A stretch of DNA of 64,000 bases from Photorhabdus luminescens subsp. luminescens (GCF_001083805.1 NZ_JXSK01000004.1:434001-498000); one strand, 5' to 3'. Numbered from the stretch's first letter, positions 33,621 to 44,755 are shown. Notes: generated by a model not told the origin, from the sequence alone. Translations and numbers: made by a program.

Positions 33621-34535
33621 TTAAGCACGCTTCTTAGGCGGCACATTAAACAACGCAGAAAAATCTTTATTACATACCCTTTGAACAGCCGGGTGTTGAA
33701 TCATTCGTTCAGCAAAAATCACATAATACTCTTCCTGCACGGCATCCAACCGACCAATTTCGGCAATATCATTATCCGCAAAAATATCATTGGTATACAA
33801 AGATGGCGCCACAAAAATCGCATTATGGTACATACCAAACGCTTTCATTAACGCGGCATCATCAAACTCACCTAATACTTCAACTTGAAGATTTTTATTA
33901 CGTATCCAAGTCAACAATTTACGCCCCAACATAGAGCGGCGCCCTGGAACCAATAAGCGACGTTCCTCCAAACATTCCGGGAAAGGTTTTTCCGGGATAG
34001 GCTGTCGGCAGAAAAAACTTACATTACATTCACCCAGTTTTACCGAGAACAACCCTTCCTGTTGGGAAGAATCCACCGGGCAATCAGACAATATCATATC
34101 GAGTTTGTGCTGGCTGAGTTGCTCCAATAGCAATTCATGGGTTGATTCAAAACAACGTAGATGGATCTGTTCATGTTCCACAACCGCCGTTTTCAATACC
34201 TGGCTAACCAGACGTTTGGACAGTGCATCAGCAACACCAACATCAAATAAAAGATTAGATTCACGGCTATAGTTAACGATATCTAACATCTCCTGGCTTA
34301 GCATAAACATCTTATCCGCATAGCGGAAAATAAGTTGCCCTAGCTCGGACGGAACTAAACCCCGGCCTTGACGTTTGAACAGCTTTCCTCCCAGACGCTC
34401 TTCCAGCGCCTTTATCTGTCCGGTGATCGTCTGAGGCGTTAGATAAAGCGCTTCTGCCGCCCCAACCACAGATCCTTCCTTGCAAACATGCCAGAAATAA
34501 TAGAGATGATTAAAATTCAGATGTGACACCCGCAT
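33621..34535 (-). CDS. nhaR: LysR-type activator of nhaA, NhaR
   Basis: Sodium-responsive LysR regulator; in E. coli it activates nhaA and also pgaABCD. The frame has 304 residues. The N-terminal winged HTH runs through [20 protein letters not shown] and [15 protein letters not shown]. An effector domain follows. It lies downstream of nhaA in the same direction with about 210 bases between them. Confidence 0.96.
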   Translation of the reverse strand: MRVSHLNFNHLYYFWHVCKEGSVVGAAEALYLTPQTITGQIKALEERLGGKLFKRQGRGLVPSELGQLIFRYADKMFMLSQEMLDIVNYSRESNLLFDVGVADALSKRLVSQVLKTAVVEHEQIHLRCFESTHELLLEQLSQHKLDMILSDCPVDSSQQEGLFSVKLGECNVSFFCRQPIPEKPFPECLEERRLLVPGRRSMLGRKLLTWIRNKNLQVEVLGEFDDAALMKAFGMYHNAIFVAPSLYTNDIFADNDIAEIGRLDAVQEEYYVIFAERMIQHPAVQRVCNKDFSALFNVPPKKRA

Positions 34536-34744
34536 ATATTTTTCCTTATGTATCGCTTTCGTCTAACAGACTACCTAGCCATACATCTCTAATTTACCGC
34601 TTTACGGCGATTTCCTGTTTTTCACTACATAAAATATCCGCGATACCATTTTAATATCGTACCGCGAGTACAAAAATGAGAGTCAGTTCGGAAATTCTTT
34701 CTGAAACTACCGGCTAAATTAATGAATTTACCACAGCTCTGCCA

Positions 34745-35911
34745 TCACTTTTTCTTTGGTAAGACCATTCGTAACAAGCCATAACCCACAAATGCAGCAA
34801 TGGTTGAACCCATCAGAATGCCAAGACGAGAATAGATACTGAAAGATTCATCTCCCCCTTCAAAAGCCAATCCTGAAATAAAGATAGACATAGTAAAACC
34901 GATTCCACAAAGAACGGAAACCGCAAATATCTGTTTAAGATTAATCCGCTGCGGCAATTTAGCAAATCCGATCTTAATAGAAATATAGCTAAACAGAAAA
35001 ATTCCCAATGGCTTACCAAGAAATAGAGCCGCAGCAATACCTAGAGGTAACATATCGGTCAAACTATTTAACGTAACGCCATTTAGGACCACACCTGCAT
35101 TGGCAAAGGCAAATAACGGCAAAATAAGATACGCCACCCAAGGATGCAAACCATGCTCGAGCGATTCAGATGGTGAATCACCATTCTGACCACGTAGAGG
35201 AATGAGAAAACCAATGATAACGCCGGCCAGTGTTGCATGAACACCCGATTTCAGGATACAAACCCAAAGGATAGCGCCAACAACCAGATAAGCCGATATT
35301 TTTTCGACACCACGCCAATTCATCCAAACCAGCAAAGCAATCATCGCGGCTGACAATCCAAGCGCCACAAGAGAAACAGTTTTGGTATAAAACAGAGCGA
35401 TGATCACGATAACGCCCAGATCATCAATAATCGCTAACGCCAACAAGAAAACCTTGAGTTCTGTTGGTACTCGCTTAGACAATAACGCCATCACACCTAG
35501 GGCAAAAGCAATATCGGTTGCCGCAGGAATAGCCCATCCCTGACGGGTAAACTCATCATTGCCATTAAATAGCAGATATATCAGTGCCGGAGCGACCATA
35601 CCACCTATCGCCGCAATCACCGGAAATACCGCCTTATCACGCCCTGCCAAAGAGCCTTCCAGCAGTTCCCGTTTGACTTCCAGACCAACAATCAAAAAGA
35701 AGACCGCCATTAAGCCGTCATTAATCCACAGCAACAAGGGCTTATTGATCTCCAGTGCTGCGAATTGTACTACCACCGAAAGATTAAGAAATTGCTGGTA
35801 AATATCCTGTAGTGGTGAGTTTGCCATTATCAGCGCAATAATGGCAGCAATGATAAGAAGGAGCCCTCCAGCCGCTTCTAATTTCAGGAATTGACGAATA
35901 ATTGCGGTCAC
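34745..35911 (-). CDS. nhaA: Na+/H+ antiporter NhaA
   Basis: Electrogenic antiporter of the inner membrane exporting one Na+ for two H+. The 388 residues hold about 12 membrane segments. The paired ion-binding aspartates appear in [19 protein letters not shown], and the unwound TM4 region around [12 protein letters not shown] is intact. NhaR probably activates it. To its right the ancestral neighbour dnaJ is displaced by a type VI cargo unit. Confidence 0.97.
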   Translation of the reverse strand: MTAIIRQFLKLEAAGGLLLIIAAIIALIMANSPLQDIYQQFLNLSVVVQFAALEINKPLLLWINDGLMAVFFLIVGLEVKRELLEGSLAGRDKAVFPVIAAIGGMVAPALIYLLFNGNDEFTRQGWAIPAATDIAFALGVMALLSKRVPTELKVFLLALAIIDDLGVIVIIALFYTKTVSLVALGLSAAMIALLVWMNWRGVEKISAYLVVGAILWVCILKSGVHATLAGVIIGFLIPLRGQNGDSPSESLEHGLHPWVAYLILPLFAFANAGVVLNGVTLNSLTDMLPLGIAAALFLGKPLGIFLFSYISIKIGFAKLPQRINLKQIFAVSVLCGIGFTMSIFISGLAFEGGDESFSIYSRLGILMGSTIAAFVGYGLLRMVLPKKK

Positions 35912-36331
35912 GATGATTTACCTCTGAAACTGATCGGACTTAAAATGGTACTCTAGCTATGGTTTCGAAAAAAATCGATTTTATAACCAGAATAATTCGC
36001 TATAACCGATCTATTGATGATCTACATCTCAATAAAATAGATTATCAATTGGAGGAAGAGAGCTAATTAACTGCTTATTGAGATTGATAATTTCACGAAA
36101 CAAGGATGAAAGATAATTCAAGACAAAATAATAGAACCAACCCAGAAAATCCGGCCTAGAAAAAATAGCACAGCCACCAAACAATAAAATATATAGATAA
36201 ATTTACAATTTTTTACTCTAAATAACTCAATATTTAAGATCAATAATATTGAAGATATCAAAACCATATAGTAACGTGCTGTATATACATGGCATTAGAA
36301 ACCAAATTATCAAGAAAAGAGATTATTAAAT
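35912..36331. other. nhaA-hcp divergent spacer
   Basis: About 420 AT-rich bases without a credible gene. It must carry the nhaA promoter on the minus strand and a promoter for the Hcp unit on the plus strand; no unambiguous -35/-10 pair was picked. The coding start at 36332 is preceded by AAGAAAAGAG. Confidence 0.5.
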
Positions 36332-36826
36332 ATGGCAATACCTGTTTATCTTTGGCTAAAAGATGATGGCGGTTCAGACATCAAAGGTTCTGTCGATGTT
36401 ACAGGCCGAGAAGGTAGCATTGAAGTTACTGGATTCAATCATGATGTATATATACCTACTGATGACAATACAGGAAAACTGACGGGTACTCGTATACACG
36501 GTACATTTTGTTTTGATAAAGAAGTGGACTCATCTTCACCTTATATCTATAAGGCTTTGAGTACAGGGCAAACCCTTAAAGAAGCCAAATTTAAATCTTA
36601 CCGAATTAATGACGCCGGGCAGGAAATTGAGTATTTCATTACCCAGCTTGAAAATGTGAAAGTTGTAGCCGTAGTTCCTCTGATGCATGACATTAAATCA
36701 GCTCACGGCAAACGGCATAACTCCCTTGAATATATCGAATTACGTTATGAAAAAATAACTTGGACCTACAAAGATGGCAACATTACCCATTCAGATAGCT
36801 GGAATGAACGAGTAACAACTTATTAA
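36332..36826 (+). CDS. type VI secretion tube protein Hcp
   Basis: Hcp-family protein whose hexameric rings form the inner tube of the type VI secretion system and carry cargo effectors. The frame has 164 residues, typical length. It starts MAIPVYLWLKDDGG and has the characteristic ITG/EVTGFNHDVYIP and GTRIHGTFCFDKEVDSSSPYIYKAL regions, and LEYIELRYEKITW near the end. No other type VI structural genes are nearby, so this is an orphan hcp that must work with a main cluster elsewhere. The next gene starts 12 bases after the stop. Confidence 0.92.
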   Translation: MAIPVYLWLKDDGGSDIKGSVDVTGREGSIEVTGFNHDVYIPTDDNTGKLTGTRIHGTFCFDKEVDSSSPYIYKALSTGQTLKEAKFKSYRINDAGQEIEYFITQLENVKVVAVVPLMHDIKSAHGKRHNSLEYIELRYEKITWTYKDGNITHSDSWNERVTTY

Positions 36827-36838
36827 AGAGTACTAAAT

Positions 36839-37201
36839 ATGGCTTGGACATATCATCAAAGCACTGGCGAAATGTACCACAATGGTGAATTGGTTGAGAC
36901 TGGCTATTCTGGCCGAATGACGAACAAAAACAACCCTGACAGGCAACAGGTGAAAGGATTAGGCCCAATCCCACGGGGCAAATATCGCATTGATAGTTTC
37001 AATTCATCAAAAGGACCAATGACAATAGTATTAAAACCTGACTCATCTAACGAGATGTTTGGCCGTGATGCGTTCAGAATCCACGGAGAACGAATACATG
37101 GTCCTAGAGGTTGGGCCTCCGAAGGATGCATTATACTAGGTCCAAATACTAGATGGAGTATTATTCGCTCAGGAGATAGGGATCTAGAGGTAGTTAAATG
37201 A
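36839..37201 (+). CDS. Tlde1-like type VI effector (L,D-transpeptidase fold)
   Basis: A 120-residue protein resembling the DUF2778/Tlde1 family: type VI effectors that attack peptidoglycan in the target periplasm by L,D-carboxypeptidase and D-amino-acid exchange activity. Visible features are WTYHQSTGEMYHNGE at the start, GLGPIPRGKYRI at 40-51, and the catalytic-type cluster RIHGERIHG (His82, His87) followed by WASEGCIILG with Cys97. There is no signal peptide, as expected for a cargo loaded into Hcp. It is sandwiched between hcp and a secreted probable immunity protein, with a four-base ATGA overlap to the latter. The family call is from motifs, not a search. Confidence 0.82.
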   Translation: MAWTYHQSTGEMYHNGELVETGYSGRMTNKNNPDRQQVKGLGPIPRGKYRIDSFNSSKGPMTIVLKPDSSNEMFGRDAFRIHGERIHGPRGWASEGCIILGPNTRWSIIRSGDRDLEVVK

Positions 37202-37710
37202 AAATTTTGCTACTATTGACTCTATTCCCATTTTTCTCTAATGCAACAATAACGCCACCGTTATTGTTGAAATCAGTAAATGAAATCGGGGTACATAAAG
37301 CTATCCTAGAAATAAGTAAAGAAGATTGGAAAAACAGTGTTATAAACGGTATATCATCAGGTGACTCTTCATGGCTAAGTCTAGTACCACTATTAGCCGT
37401 AGGAGCTGGCCCAAAATATGCAGCTATGCTAGAAGATTCATTATCTAATGCTTTGACAACAAACACAAAAGAAACACTACATATCCTAAACATAATTGAT
37501 AGAAACCAATATCCTTATATGATTGGCTCAGACATTGTATGCACATTACCTTTTGATCAATCAAAAAATGCCATTTACAATTATTACCAACGGACTCATG
37601 CAGCTCTTAAAAAGATCACACCAGAAGGAGATAAATGTTTATCTATTTTAGACTCAACAATGGATGAATTTAAAAATAATAAAACAAAAATATACCATGA
37701 ATATCCTTAA
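37198..37710 (+). CDS. probable periplasmic immunity protein for the Tlde1-like effector
   Basis: A 170-residue protein with an N-terminal signal peptide (hydrophobic KILLLLTLFPFFSNA, probably cleaved near residue 16) and two cysteines (115 and 147) that could pair in the periplasm. Export to the periplasm is where a peptidoglycan-attacking effector must be neutralised. The start overlaps the effector stop by four bases. The base composition is more AT-rich than the backbone. I do not recognise the family by name; the function is inferred from export and position. Confidence 0.7.
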   Translation: MKILLLLTLFPFFSNATITPPLLLKSVNEIGVHKAILEISKEDWKNSVINGISSGDSSWLSLVPLLAVGAGPKYAAMLEDSLSNALTTNTKETLHILNIIDRNQYPYMIGSDIVCTLPFDQSKNAIYNYYQRTHAALKKITPEGDKCLSILDSTMDEFKNNKTKIYHEYP

Positions 37711-38081
37711 TATATAGATTATCAAAATTAGAAATTAAAATGGCTTAATAACCAACTACATCCAATAACACTTTTTCTTTTAGTCGGCATTATTGAGTGA
37801 TATTCCTCTCTATTAATAAGGTGGATATACACGCTACTAAGAAACTACTAAAAATGCCAAGCAAAAAATAGAGAGATACATCAGAAAGAATATACCTATC
37901 GTGTTTACAACGGAATCTATTGGACTAATAACTTATTGTATACTTATCACCCATCAGTGACACCGAAATAAGATGATGCCTATAATTTTCTCAAACAAAA
38001 AGTCCTCATTTAATAACGAGGACTTTTTTACCTATAATTTGAACTTTATTTAACAATCCAGCTATATATAGATATCAACTG
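37711..38081. other. spacer after the type VI unit, with a possible gene fossil
   Basis: About 370 bases. A stretch ending at about 37972 can be read as YTYRVYNGIYWTNNLLYTYH without a start codon or ribosome binding site, preceded by a stop; it looks like the 3' end of a lost gene. The right end holds the bidirectional hairpin at 37997-38029. Confidence 0.4.
37997..38029. terminator. bidirectional terminator before dnaJ
   Basis: Stem AAAAAGTCCTC (37997-38007) and GAGGACTTTTT (38018-38028) with a ten-base loop. A-run and T-run on the two sides give U-tracts in both directions, serving the type VI unit and dnaJ. Confidence 0.85.
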
Positions 38082-39197
38082 TTACTTGGTCAAATCATCA
38101 AAAAATTTCTTTACGCCATCGAAGAAACTTTTAGACCGTGGACTATTTGTTTCTTCGCCAGTACCACCGAAAGATTCACCCAATTCACGCAGTAATTCTT
38201 TCTGTCTTTCATTCAATTTAACTGGCGTTTCTACCACTACCCGGCACAGTAAATCACCCTGAACACCACCACGGACCGATTTAACACCTTTGCCTTTCAT
38301 GCGGAACATTTTACCGGTCTGAGTTTCAGCAGGTATTTTCAGTTTCACACGGCCATCGAGGGTGGGTACTTCGATTTCTCCGCCCAGTGCCGCCATTGCA
38401 AAGTTAACTGGCACCTCACAATAGAGATTACTTTCTTGACGCTCAAAAATATGGTGCGATTTCACCTGTACCTGAACATACAGATCACCTGCGGGAGCGC
38501 CTTTAGCTCCTGCTTCACCCTCGCCACTCAAACGAATGCGGTCGCCAGTATCCACACCCGCTGGGATTTTAACAGACAGGGTTTTGTATCTTTCGACTCG
38601 CCCATGACCATGACATTTATGGCAAGAATCTTTAATGATCTGACCACGGCCATGACAGTGTGGACAAGGTTGCTGAACAGTGAAGAACCCCTGACGCATA
38701 TGAACCTGACCAGCACCTTGACAGGTTGAGCAGGTTACAGGGCTGGTGCCTGCTTTAGCGCCGCTACCATGACAGGTATCACAAGTTTCCAGTGTCGGGA
38801 TGCGGATCTCTTTGGTCACACCACGAACCGCTTCTTCCAGCGTCAACTCCATGCTGTAACGCAAATCAGCACCACGGCTTGGACGCTGCTGACGACGACC
38901 ACCGAAGATATCACCGAAAACGTCACCAAAGATATCGCTAAAATCAGCACCGCCGCCGCCCATGCCGCCTTGTTCAAAAGCAGCATGACCATATTGGTCA
39001 TAAGCAGCCCGTTTCTGGTCATCCGTCAGAATTTCATAAGCTTCTTTAACTTCTTTAAATTGGCTTTCTGCCTCTTTATCTCCCTGATTACGATCAGGAT
39101 GATATTTCATCGCCAGCCGCTTATAGGCTTTTTTAATCTCTTTTTCGTTCGCTGTTTTGGAAACCCCCAAAACCTCGTAATAATCTCTTTTCGCCAT
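38082..39197 (-). CDS. dnaJ: chaperone DnaJ
   Basis: Hsp40 co-chaperone that delivers substrates to DnaK and stimulates its ATPase. The frame has 371 residues. The J domain carries HPD in KYHPDRNQG, followed by the Gly/Phe-rich region ([16 protein letters not shown]). Four CxxCxGxG zinc repeats are present ([32 protein letters not shown]), then the C-terminal substrate domains. It is downstream of dnaK, separated by 113 bases with a strong hairpin. Confidence 0.98.
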   Translation of the reverse strand: MAKRDYYEVLGVSKTANEKEIKKAYKRLAMKYHPDRNQGDKEAESQFKEVKEAYEILTDDQKRAAYDQYGHAAFEQGGMGGGGADFSDIFGDVFGDIFGGRRQQRPSRGADLRYSMELTLEEAVRGVTKEIRIPTLETCDTCHGSGAKAGTSPVTCSTCQGAGQVHMRQGFFTVQQPCPHCHGRGQIIKDSCHKCHGHGRVERYKTLSVKIPAGVDTGDRIRLSGEGEAGAKGAPAGDLYVQVQVKSHHIFERQESNLYCEVPVNFAMAALGGEIEVPTLDGRVKLKIPAETQTGKMFRMKGKGVKSVRGGVQGDLLCRVVVETPVKLNERQKELLRELGESFGGTGEETNSPRSKSFFDGVKKFFDDLTK

Positions 39198-39222
39198 CTC
39201 TTATTTTACCCTTAACATGCGC

Positions 39223-39254
39223 GCACGGGCGCAGAGTTCCCTCAACGCCCGTGC
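39223..39254 (-). promoter_or_regulatory. dnaK-dnaJ intercistronic hairpin
   Basis: Nine-bp stem GCACGGGCG (39223-39231) and CGCCCGTGC (39246-39254) with a 14-base loop and no T-run. It is likely an RNA processing or stability element that sets the dnaK:dnaJ ratio rather than a full terminator. Confidence 0.55.
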
Positions 39255-39310
39255 CGGTTAATCAGCAACAGTTGTCATCATCTAACTGTCACCGCGCCCG
39301 CTAAGGGCTA

Positions 39311-41221
39311 TTATTTTTTATCTTTAACTTCTTCGAATTCAGCGTCTACAACGTCGTCATCTTTCTTCGCGCTGTCGCCAGCGTCTGCGGTTGCGCCAGC
39401 CTGAGCCTGCTGCTGAGCAATTTCCAACAGCTTAGCGGAAGCCTGAACCAAAGCCTGAATTTTCGCTTCAATATCCGCTTTATCTTCGCCTTTCGCCGCA
39501 GTTTCTAGCTGAGCAACAGCACTTTCAATCGCAGTTTTATCTTCTGCCGGCAGCTTGTCGCCCGCTTCTTCTACTTGCTTACGAGTACCGTGAACCAGTT
39601 GATCCGCTTGGTTACGCGTTTGTACCAACTCTTCAAATTTACGATCAGATTCAGCGTTAGCTTCTGCATCACGAACCATCCGCTGAATTTCTTCCTCATT
39701 CAGACCGGAAGAAGCCTTAATGGTGATCTGCTGTTCGCGACCCGTGTTTTTGTCTTTAGCAGATACGTGCAAAATACCGTCGGCATCAATATCAAAAGTC
39801 ACTTCAATCTGAGGCATGCCACGAGGTGATGGCTGAATACCATCCAAATTGAACTGGCCCAGAGATTTGTTATCGCCGGCACGTTTACGCTCACCCTGCA
39901 ATACATGAATAGTTACCGCAGACTGATTGTCCTCTGCCGTAGAGAACACCTGGCTGTGTTTGGTTGGGATAGTGGTGTTTTTCACAATGAGGGAAGTCAT
40001 TACGCCACCCATTGTTTCGATACCCAGAGACAGTGGCGTGACATCCAGCAACAGGACATCTTTCACATCACCGGCCAAAACACCGCCCTGTACCGCCGCA
40101 CCCATTGCTACCGCTTCGTCAGGGTTTACGTCTTTACGCGGCTCTTTACCGAAGAAGTCAGCAACCACTTTCTGTACCATCGGCATACGGGTCTGACCAC
40201 CCACCAGAATAACATCGTTCACATCAGAAACTGACAGGCCAGCATCTTGCAATGCAACGCGTACAGGCTCCATAGAACGTTTAACCAGATCTTCTACCAA
40301 TGATTCCAGTTTCGCACGGGTCACTTTGATGTTCATGTGCTTAGGACCAGTTGCATCTGCGGTGATATATGGCAGGTTAACATCGGTCTGCTGTGCAGAA
40401 GAGAGCTCAATTTTCGCTTTTTCCGCCGCTTCTTTCAGACGTTGCATTGCCAGTGGGTCGTTACGCAGATCAATGCCCTGATCTTTCTTAAATTCGTCAA
40501 CCAGATAGTTGATCATACGGCTATCGAAGTCTTCGCCGCCCAAGTGAGTATCACCGTTGGTTGCCAGCACTTCATAGGTTTTTTCGCCGTCAACTTCATC
40601 AATTTCGATAATAGAGATATCGAAAGTACCACCACCGAGGTCATAAACCGCGATAGTACGGTTACCCACTTCTCTGTCCAAACCATAAGCCAGCGCAGCA
40701 GCCGTTGGTTCGTTGATAATACGTTTTACTTCCAGACCTGCGATACGGCCCGCATCTTTGGTTGCCTGACGCTGAGCATCGTTAAAATAGGCAGGAACGG
40801 TAATTACCGCTTCAGTCACTGGCTCACCCAGATAATCTTCCGCTGTTTTCTTCATTTTCTTCAAAACTTCAGCAGAAACCTGAGGAGGAGCCATTTTCTG
40901 GTCTTTCACTTCCAGCCATGCGTCGCCATTATCTGCCGCAATAATTTTATATGGCATGATAGCTACGTCGCGTTGCGCTTCTTCGTCTTGGAAACGACGT
41001 CCAATCAGACGCTTAATAGCAAACAACGTATTTTGCGGGTTAGTAACAGCCTGACGTTTAGCCGGTTGACCAACCAGAGTTTCACCATCCTGGGTATAAG
41101 CAATGATGGAAGGGGTGGTGCGATCACCTTCGCTGTTTTCCAGCACACGAGCTGTCGTGCCATCCATAATAGCTACACAAGAGTTGGTAGTTCCCAGGTC
41201 GATACCAATAATTTTACCCAT
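39311..41221 (-). CDS. dnaK: chaperone DnaK (Hsp70)
   Basis: ATP-driven Hsp70 chaperone; also titrates sigma-32. The frame has 636 residues. The nucleotide-binding domain starts [17 protein letters not shown], with [14 protein letters not shown] and the VGGQTRMP motif; the linker [16 protein letters not shown] leads to the substrate domain; and the disordered tail ends in the EEVKDKK-type acidic motif. A heat-shock promoter precedes it. Confidence 0.98.
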   Translation of the reverse strand: MGKIIGIDLGTTNSCVAIMDGTTARVLENSEGDRTTPSIIAYTQDGETLVGQPAKRQAVTNPQNTLFAIKRLIGRRFQDEEAQRDVAIMPYKIIAADNGDAWLEVKDQKMAPPQVSAEVLKKMKKTAEDYLGEPVTEAVITVPAYFNDAQRQATKDAGRIAGLEVKRIINEPTAAALAYGLDREVGNRTIAVYDLGGGTFDISIIEIDEVDGEKTYEVLATNGDTHLGGEDFDSRMINYLVDEFKKDQGIDLRNDPLAMQRLKEAAEKAKIELSSAQQTDVNLPYITADATGPKHMNIKVTRAKLESLVEDLVKRSMEPVRVALQDAGLSVSDVNDVILVGGQTRMPMVQKVVADFFGKEPRKDVNPDEAVAMGAAVQGGVLAGDVKDVLLLDVTPLSLGIETMGGVMTSLIVKNTTIPTKHSQVFSTAEDNQSAVTIHVLQGERKRAGDNKSLGQFNLDGIQPSPRGMPQIEVTFDIDADGILHVSAKDKNTGREQQITIKASSGLNEEEIQRMVRDAEANAESDRKFEELVQTRNQADQLVHGTRKQVEEAGDKLPAEDKTAIESAVAQLETAAKGEDKADIEAKIQALVQASAKLLEIAQQQAQAGATADAGDSAKKDDDVVDAEFEEVKDKK

Positions 41222-41533
41222 CTAAACGCCTCCAAAGAAATTCGTAATCAGTCAAGTTGCTAATCAATATGAGGATAACTCTCTGCTTTTCAATGGCACC
41301 CATTTTTATGCCTCTACGAGATTCCTCACCTTTGCTTTATACACCGGCTGTATAAGACAGCCATTAGCAACTGCGGTTGATTATAAGATGGGGCCGTTAA
41401 AACCATCATCAAGGGGGGATGAGAAAAAAAAACCTTTTTATTATTTCAAAGGTCATTGTTTCCTTACTGACAGATCATTATGATTCGCCACCTTTGCTAT
41501 TTATGACTTTTGCGATTTTCTTTCAGAGGACTT
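41222..41533. other. dnaK-satP divergent region
   Basis: About 310 bases holding the heat-shock promoter and a 160-base dnaK leader, plus the satP promoter on the other side (not fixed). No gene seen. Confidence 0.6.
41388..41413 (-). promoter_or_regulatory. sigma-32 (heat-shock) promoter of dnaKJ
   Basis: Minus strand CTTGAT (41413-41408) and CCCCAT (41393-41388) separated by 14 bases, matching the sigma-32 pattern and the E. coli dnaK P1 arrangement almost base for base (CCCCCTTGATGA...GGCCCCATCT). Confidence 0.85.
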
Positions 41534-42103
41534 ATGAGCGCTAATCAATTGGCTAATCCCGGCCCCTTAGGTTTGATGGGCTTCGGCATGACAACCATTC
41601 TGCTTAATCTGCATAACGCCGGTTTCTTTCCGCTGGCATCCGTTGTCCTGAGTATGGGCATTTTCTACGGCGGCCTGGCCCAAGTACTGGCCGGACTTTT
41701 TGAATATAAGAAAGGCAATACCTTTGCCGCAACCGCTTTCACCTCTTATGGATTCTTTTGGCTCAGTCTAATCGGGTTATTATTTCTACCCAAAATGGGA
41801 CTGGCAGAAGCCACCAGCAGCCAATATTTAGCGGTATATCTTGGCCTGTGGGGGGTGTTCACTCTGTTTATGTTCTTCGGCACCTTCAAGACTAACCGCG
41901 TACTACAGTTTATCTTTGGTGGCCTGACTCTGTTGTTCGCTCTGTTAGCCATCGGTAACTTTACCGGCAATACCGCTCTTCTGACGATTGCCGGTTATGA
42001 AGGGATAATTTGCGGCGCCAGCGCATTTTATTTGGCAATGGCGGAAGTACTAAATGAACAGTATGGACGCACTATTCTGCCCATTGGCGAGATAAAACCG
42101 TAA
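41534..42103 (+). CDS. satP: succinate-acetate/proton symporter SatP (YaaH)
   Basis: Inner-membrane acetate and succinate uptake channel of the AceTr/GPR1-FUN34-YaaH family. The family motif is visible as NPGPLGLMGFGMTT at 7-20, followed by six hydrophobic segments and the conserved LLFALLAIGNF region. The start at 41534 is chosen because AGAGGA lies just upstream and the 189-residue product then matches E. coli SatP; an earlier in-frame TTG is unlikely. Confidence 0.95.
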   Translation: MSANQLANPGPLGLMGFGMTTILLNLHNAGFFPLASVVLSMGIFYGGLAQVLAGLFEYKKGNTFAATAFTSYGFFWLSLIGLLFLPKMGLAEATSSQYLAVYLGLWGVFTLFMFFGTFKTNRVLQFIFGGLTLLFALLAIGNFTGNTALLTIAGYEGIICGASAFYLAMAEVLNEQYGRTILPIGEIKP

Positions 42104-42111
42104 TAAACCGT

Positions 42112-42150
42112 GGATTGGGAGAAGGCAAATTTTTTCCCCTCTTCCAGTCC
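42112..42150. terminator. convergent hairpin between satP and galK
   Basis: Imperfect 14-bp stem (42112-42125 with 42137-42150; one mismatch, two G-U pairs) around a T-rich loop, placed nine bases after the satP stop and before the galK stop. Confidence 0.5.
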
Positions 42151-42165
42151 GTTATGAGCATATTG

Positions 42166-43326
42166 CTACCCTGTTTCAACCAGACTTGCCCCGTCCGAAG
42201 CCTGACATACATAAATGGTCTCTTTCAAACCCGTCAACGCAAAATAGTGTTGTTCCACCGCTGCCTTAACCACATTAACCAAAGTTTGTGGAACTAAAGC
42301 CACCACACAACCACCAAATCCGCCACCAGTCATTCTCACTCCCCTCTGTTTACCAATGGCTTGCTGCACAATATCAACCAAAGTATCGATTTCAGGTACG
42401 GTAATTTCAAAATCATCACGCATTGACTGATGTGATTGCGCCATAAGTTCCGCGATTAATGGCATATTTCCCTCTGCCAACGCTTTTGCTGCCAGAAGTG
42501 TACGTTCATTTTCTGTGATGACATGGCGTGCACGTTTAGCTACGATACTATCAAGTTCAGAACTACGCTTTTCAAATTCATCTAATGTCACATCCCGCAA
42601 AGCTTTAACCTCAAATAATGCCGCAGCTTGTTCGCATTGGGCCCGACGAATATTATATTCACTGCCAACCAATTCCCGTTTTTTATTTGAATTAATAATC
42701 ATAACCGCAATATCTTTCGGCATAGATACGGCTTGCGTGGTTAAATGACGACAATCAATTAATAACGCATGATTTTTCTTACCTTGCGCGGAAATTAATT
42801 GATCCATAATGCCACAATGACAACCGACAAATTCATTTTCAGCTTGCTGCCCATTTAAGGCAATTTCCGTTTGGCTAATGTCTAAGTGGTAAAGATTTTT
42901 AATTGTTTGACCAATAACTGTTTCCAATGCAGCCGATGAACTCAACCCCGCCCCTTGCGGCACATTGCCGGTTACCACAATATCTGCCCCGTTAAATATA
43001 TACCCACGACTGAGCAGACATTTTACAACACCGCGAATATAATTAGCCCACATATTACTTTCATGAAATGTAATAGATTGGCTAATATCAAATTCGTCTA
43101 ACTGATTATCATAATCAACCGAAACAACACGGATAATATTATCTTCTCGTTTCGCGGCAGCAACCATAATTTGGTAATTAATAGCACAGGGCAATACAAA
43201 GCCGTCATTATAATCCGTGTGCTCTCCAATTAAATTCACTCGGCCGGGCGCTTGAATAATATGTGTCGGCATATAATGAAATACCGAATTAAAAACATCT
43301 TTAACACGCTTAATTAAAGTTTTCAT
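42166..43326 (-). CDS. galK: galactokinase
   Basis: Phosphorylates D-galactose at C1 in the Leloir pathway. GHMP kinase with [22 protein letters not shown] at the N-terminus, the ATP-binding [14 protein letters not shown] and the C-terminal [15 protein letters not shown] chose the ATG at 43326 (MKTLIKRV) because the family starts near there and AATAAGGCG precedes it; an in-frame start at 43395 would overlap galT. The product has 386 residues. It is downstream of galT, with no galE or galM nearby. Confidence 0.95.
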   Translation of the reverse strand: MKTLIKRVKDVFNSVFHYMPTHIIQAPGRVNLIGEHTDYNDGFVLPCAINYQIMVAAAKREDNIIRVVSVDYDNQLDEFDISQSITFHESNMWANYIRGVVKCLLSRGYIFNGADIVVTGNVPQGAGLSSSAALETVIGQTIKNLYHLDISQTEIALNGQQAENEFVGCHCGIMDQLISAQGKKNHALLIDCRHLTTQAVSMPKDIAVMIINSNKKRELVGSEYNIRRAQCEQAAALFEVKALRDVTLDEFEKRSSELDSIVAKRARHVITENERTLLAAKALAEGNMPLIAELMAQSHQSMRDDFEITVPEIDTLVDIVQQAIGKQRGVRMTGGGFGGCVVALVPQTLVNVVKAAVEQHYFALTGLKETIYVCQASDGASLVETG

Positions 43327-43366
43327 CGCCTTATTCTCAAATATGATATTAGCCGCACGATAATTA

Positions 43367-44422
43367 TCATGGTTGTTCTTTATAATGTACATCACTCACC
43401 GCGCGTAAAAACTGAGCTGCTTGCTCTGCCGTTAAATCACGCTGTGTTTCAGCAAACATTTCATAGCCCACCATAAATTTTCGCACAGTAGCCGATCGCA
43501 ATAATGGCGGATAGAAAAGTGCATGTAATTGCCAATGTTCAATATCGCTGCCTTGTTCAAAAAACGGCGCAAAATGCCAACCCATCGAATAGGGAAAAGA
43601 GCTATGAAATAAGTTGTCATAACGACTGGTCAGCTTTTTAAGCGCAACTGCCAAATCATCGCGTTGTTCATCCGTTAATTCATTCATACGACGAACATGA
43701 ACTTTTGGTAACAACATGGTTTCATAAGGCCATGCTGCCCAATAAGGCACAACTGCCAACCAATAGGTTGTATCGACCACAATCCGTTCATCATCAGCTA
43801 ATTCAGCCTGAACATAATCCATCAGTAAATTAGAACCATTTTCTTGATAATAGTTACGTAGCTGTTTATCTTTACGTTCAATTTCATTGGGTAAAAAACT
43901 ATTTGCCCAGATTTGTCCATGCGGATGAGGCTGAGAACACCCCATTATCTCGCCCTTATTTTCAAATAATTGTACCCAGAGATACTCTTTACCCAATATC
44001 TCAAGTTGTTCATTCCAGGTATCAATCAATTGACGAATTTGTTCAACTGTCAATTCCGGTAATGTCTTACTGTGATCAGGAGAAAAACAGATCACACGAC
44101 TTAATCCTCGTACTCCTTGTATTTTAAATAACGGGTGAGACGATTGGGGAACATCAGGTGAGTCGGGTATTAAAGCCGAAAAATCATTATTAAAAACAAA
44201 GGTTCCTTGATAAGCAGGATTTTTATCACCGGAAATACGTGTATTTGATGGGCAAAGAAAACATTGCTCATCATAGTTAGGGATATCGTCTATCAATGAC
44301 GGTTCATCCTGCCCACGCCACGGCCGCTTCACCCGATGAGGAGAGACCAAAACCCATTGCCCGGTTAGCGGATTATAACGACGATGGGGATGTTCAACAG
44401 GATTGAATGCAATCTTGGGCAT
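43367..44422 (-). CDS. galT: galactose-1-phosphate uridylyltransferase
   Basis: Exchanges galactose-1-phosphate with UDP-glucose. The frame has 351 residues. The catalytic HPH motif is in [11 protein letters not shown], and zinc ligands in [10 protein letters not shown] match the family. First gene of a two-gene galTK unit transcribed divergently from the sugar symporter. E. coli carries galE in front of galT; here it must be elsewhere. Confidence 0.96.
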   Translation of the reverse strand: MPKIAFNPVEHPHRRYNPLTGQWVLVSPHRVKRPWRGQDEPSLIDDIPNYDEQCFLCPSNTRISGDKNPAYQGTFVFNNDFSALIPDSPDVPQSSHPLFKIQGVRGLSRVICFSPDHSKTLPELTVEQIRQLIDTWNEQLEILGKEYLWVQLFENKGEIMGCSQPHPHGQIWANSFLPNEIERKDKQLRNYYQENGSNLLMDYVQAELADDERIVVDTTYWLAVVPYWAAWPYETMLLPKVHVRRMNELTDEQRDDLAVALKKLTSRYDNLFHSSFPYSMGWHFAPFFEQGSDIEHWQLHALFYPPLLRSATVRKFMVGYEMFAETQRDLTAEQAAQFLRAVSDVHYKEQP

Positions 44423-44538
44423 AGCAGTCTCTACTTTTTGTATTTTTCAACACCGATTATGAAAATCGTTATTAATACTCAGGCTGGACACAGTTTAACA
44501 ACGGGCATTAATGCTAATCTGAGATATCAATCACGCAA

Positions 44539-44554
44539 ATGCAAATGCTTACCC
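44539..44554 (-). promoter_or_regulatory. possible GalR/GalS-like operator near galT
   Basis: Minus strand GGGTAAGCATTTGCAT agrees with the GalR/GalS operator pattern GTGKAANCGNTTNCAC at most fixed positions, about 120 bases before galT. Pattern match only. Confidence 0.35.
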
Positions 44555-44714
44555 AAAAAGTTTAAATATAAACCTAAAAGAAAGATAAAGTGCTCATATT
44601 TGATATATTCCGCAAACATGAGTTAAAAGTCACAGTAAATTTACTTAATCTATTAATTAAAACGAATTATTAAGAATTAAGATAAGTTACAAATACGATA
44701 TTTAATAACAATTT

Positions 44715-44730
44715 TGTGATTCTGATTACA
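44715..44730 (+). promoter_or_regulatory. CRP-like site before the symporter gene
   Basis: TGTGATTCTGATTACA: a perfect TGTGA half, six-base spacer and TTACA (consensus TCACA). It is about 60 bases before the symporter start, fitting catabolite activation. Confidence 0.5.
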
Positions 44731-44741
44731 TCCCCACCAAA

Positions 44742-44755
44742 TGGTAACGTTTACA
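44742..44755 (+). promoter_or_regulatory. GalR/GalS-like operator
   Basis: TGGTAACGTTTACA, a LacI-family type palindrome with central ACGT, close to the GalR/GalS pattern, between the CRP-like site and the symporter start. It suggests galactose-induced control of the symporter. Confidence 0.5.

Noticed and set aside
40337-41263. Long open frame on the plus strand opposite the 5' half of dnaK
   Set aside because: Mirror of dnaK codon usage, no ribosome binding site, no recognisable protein motifs; dnaK itself is certain.
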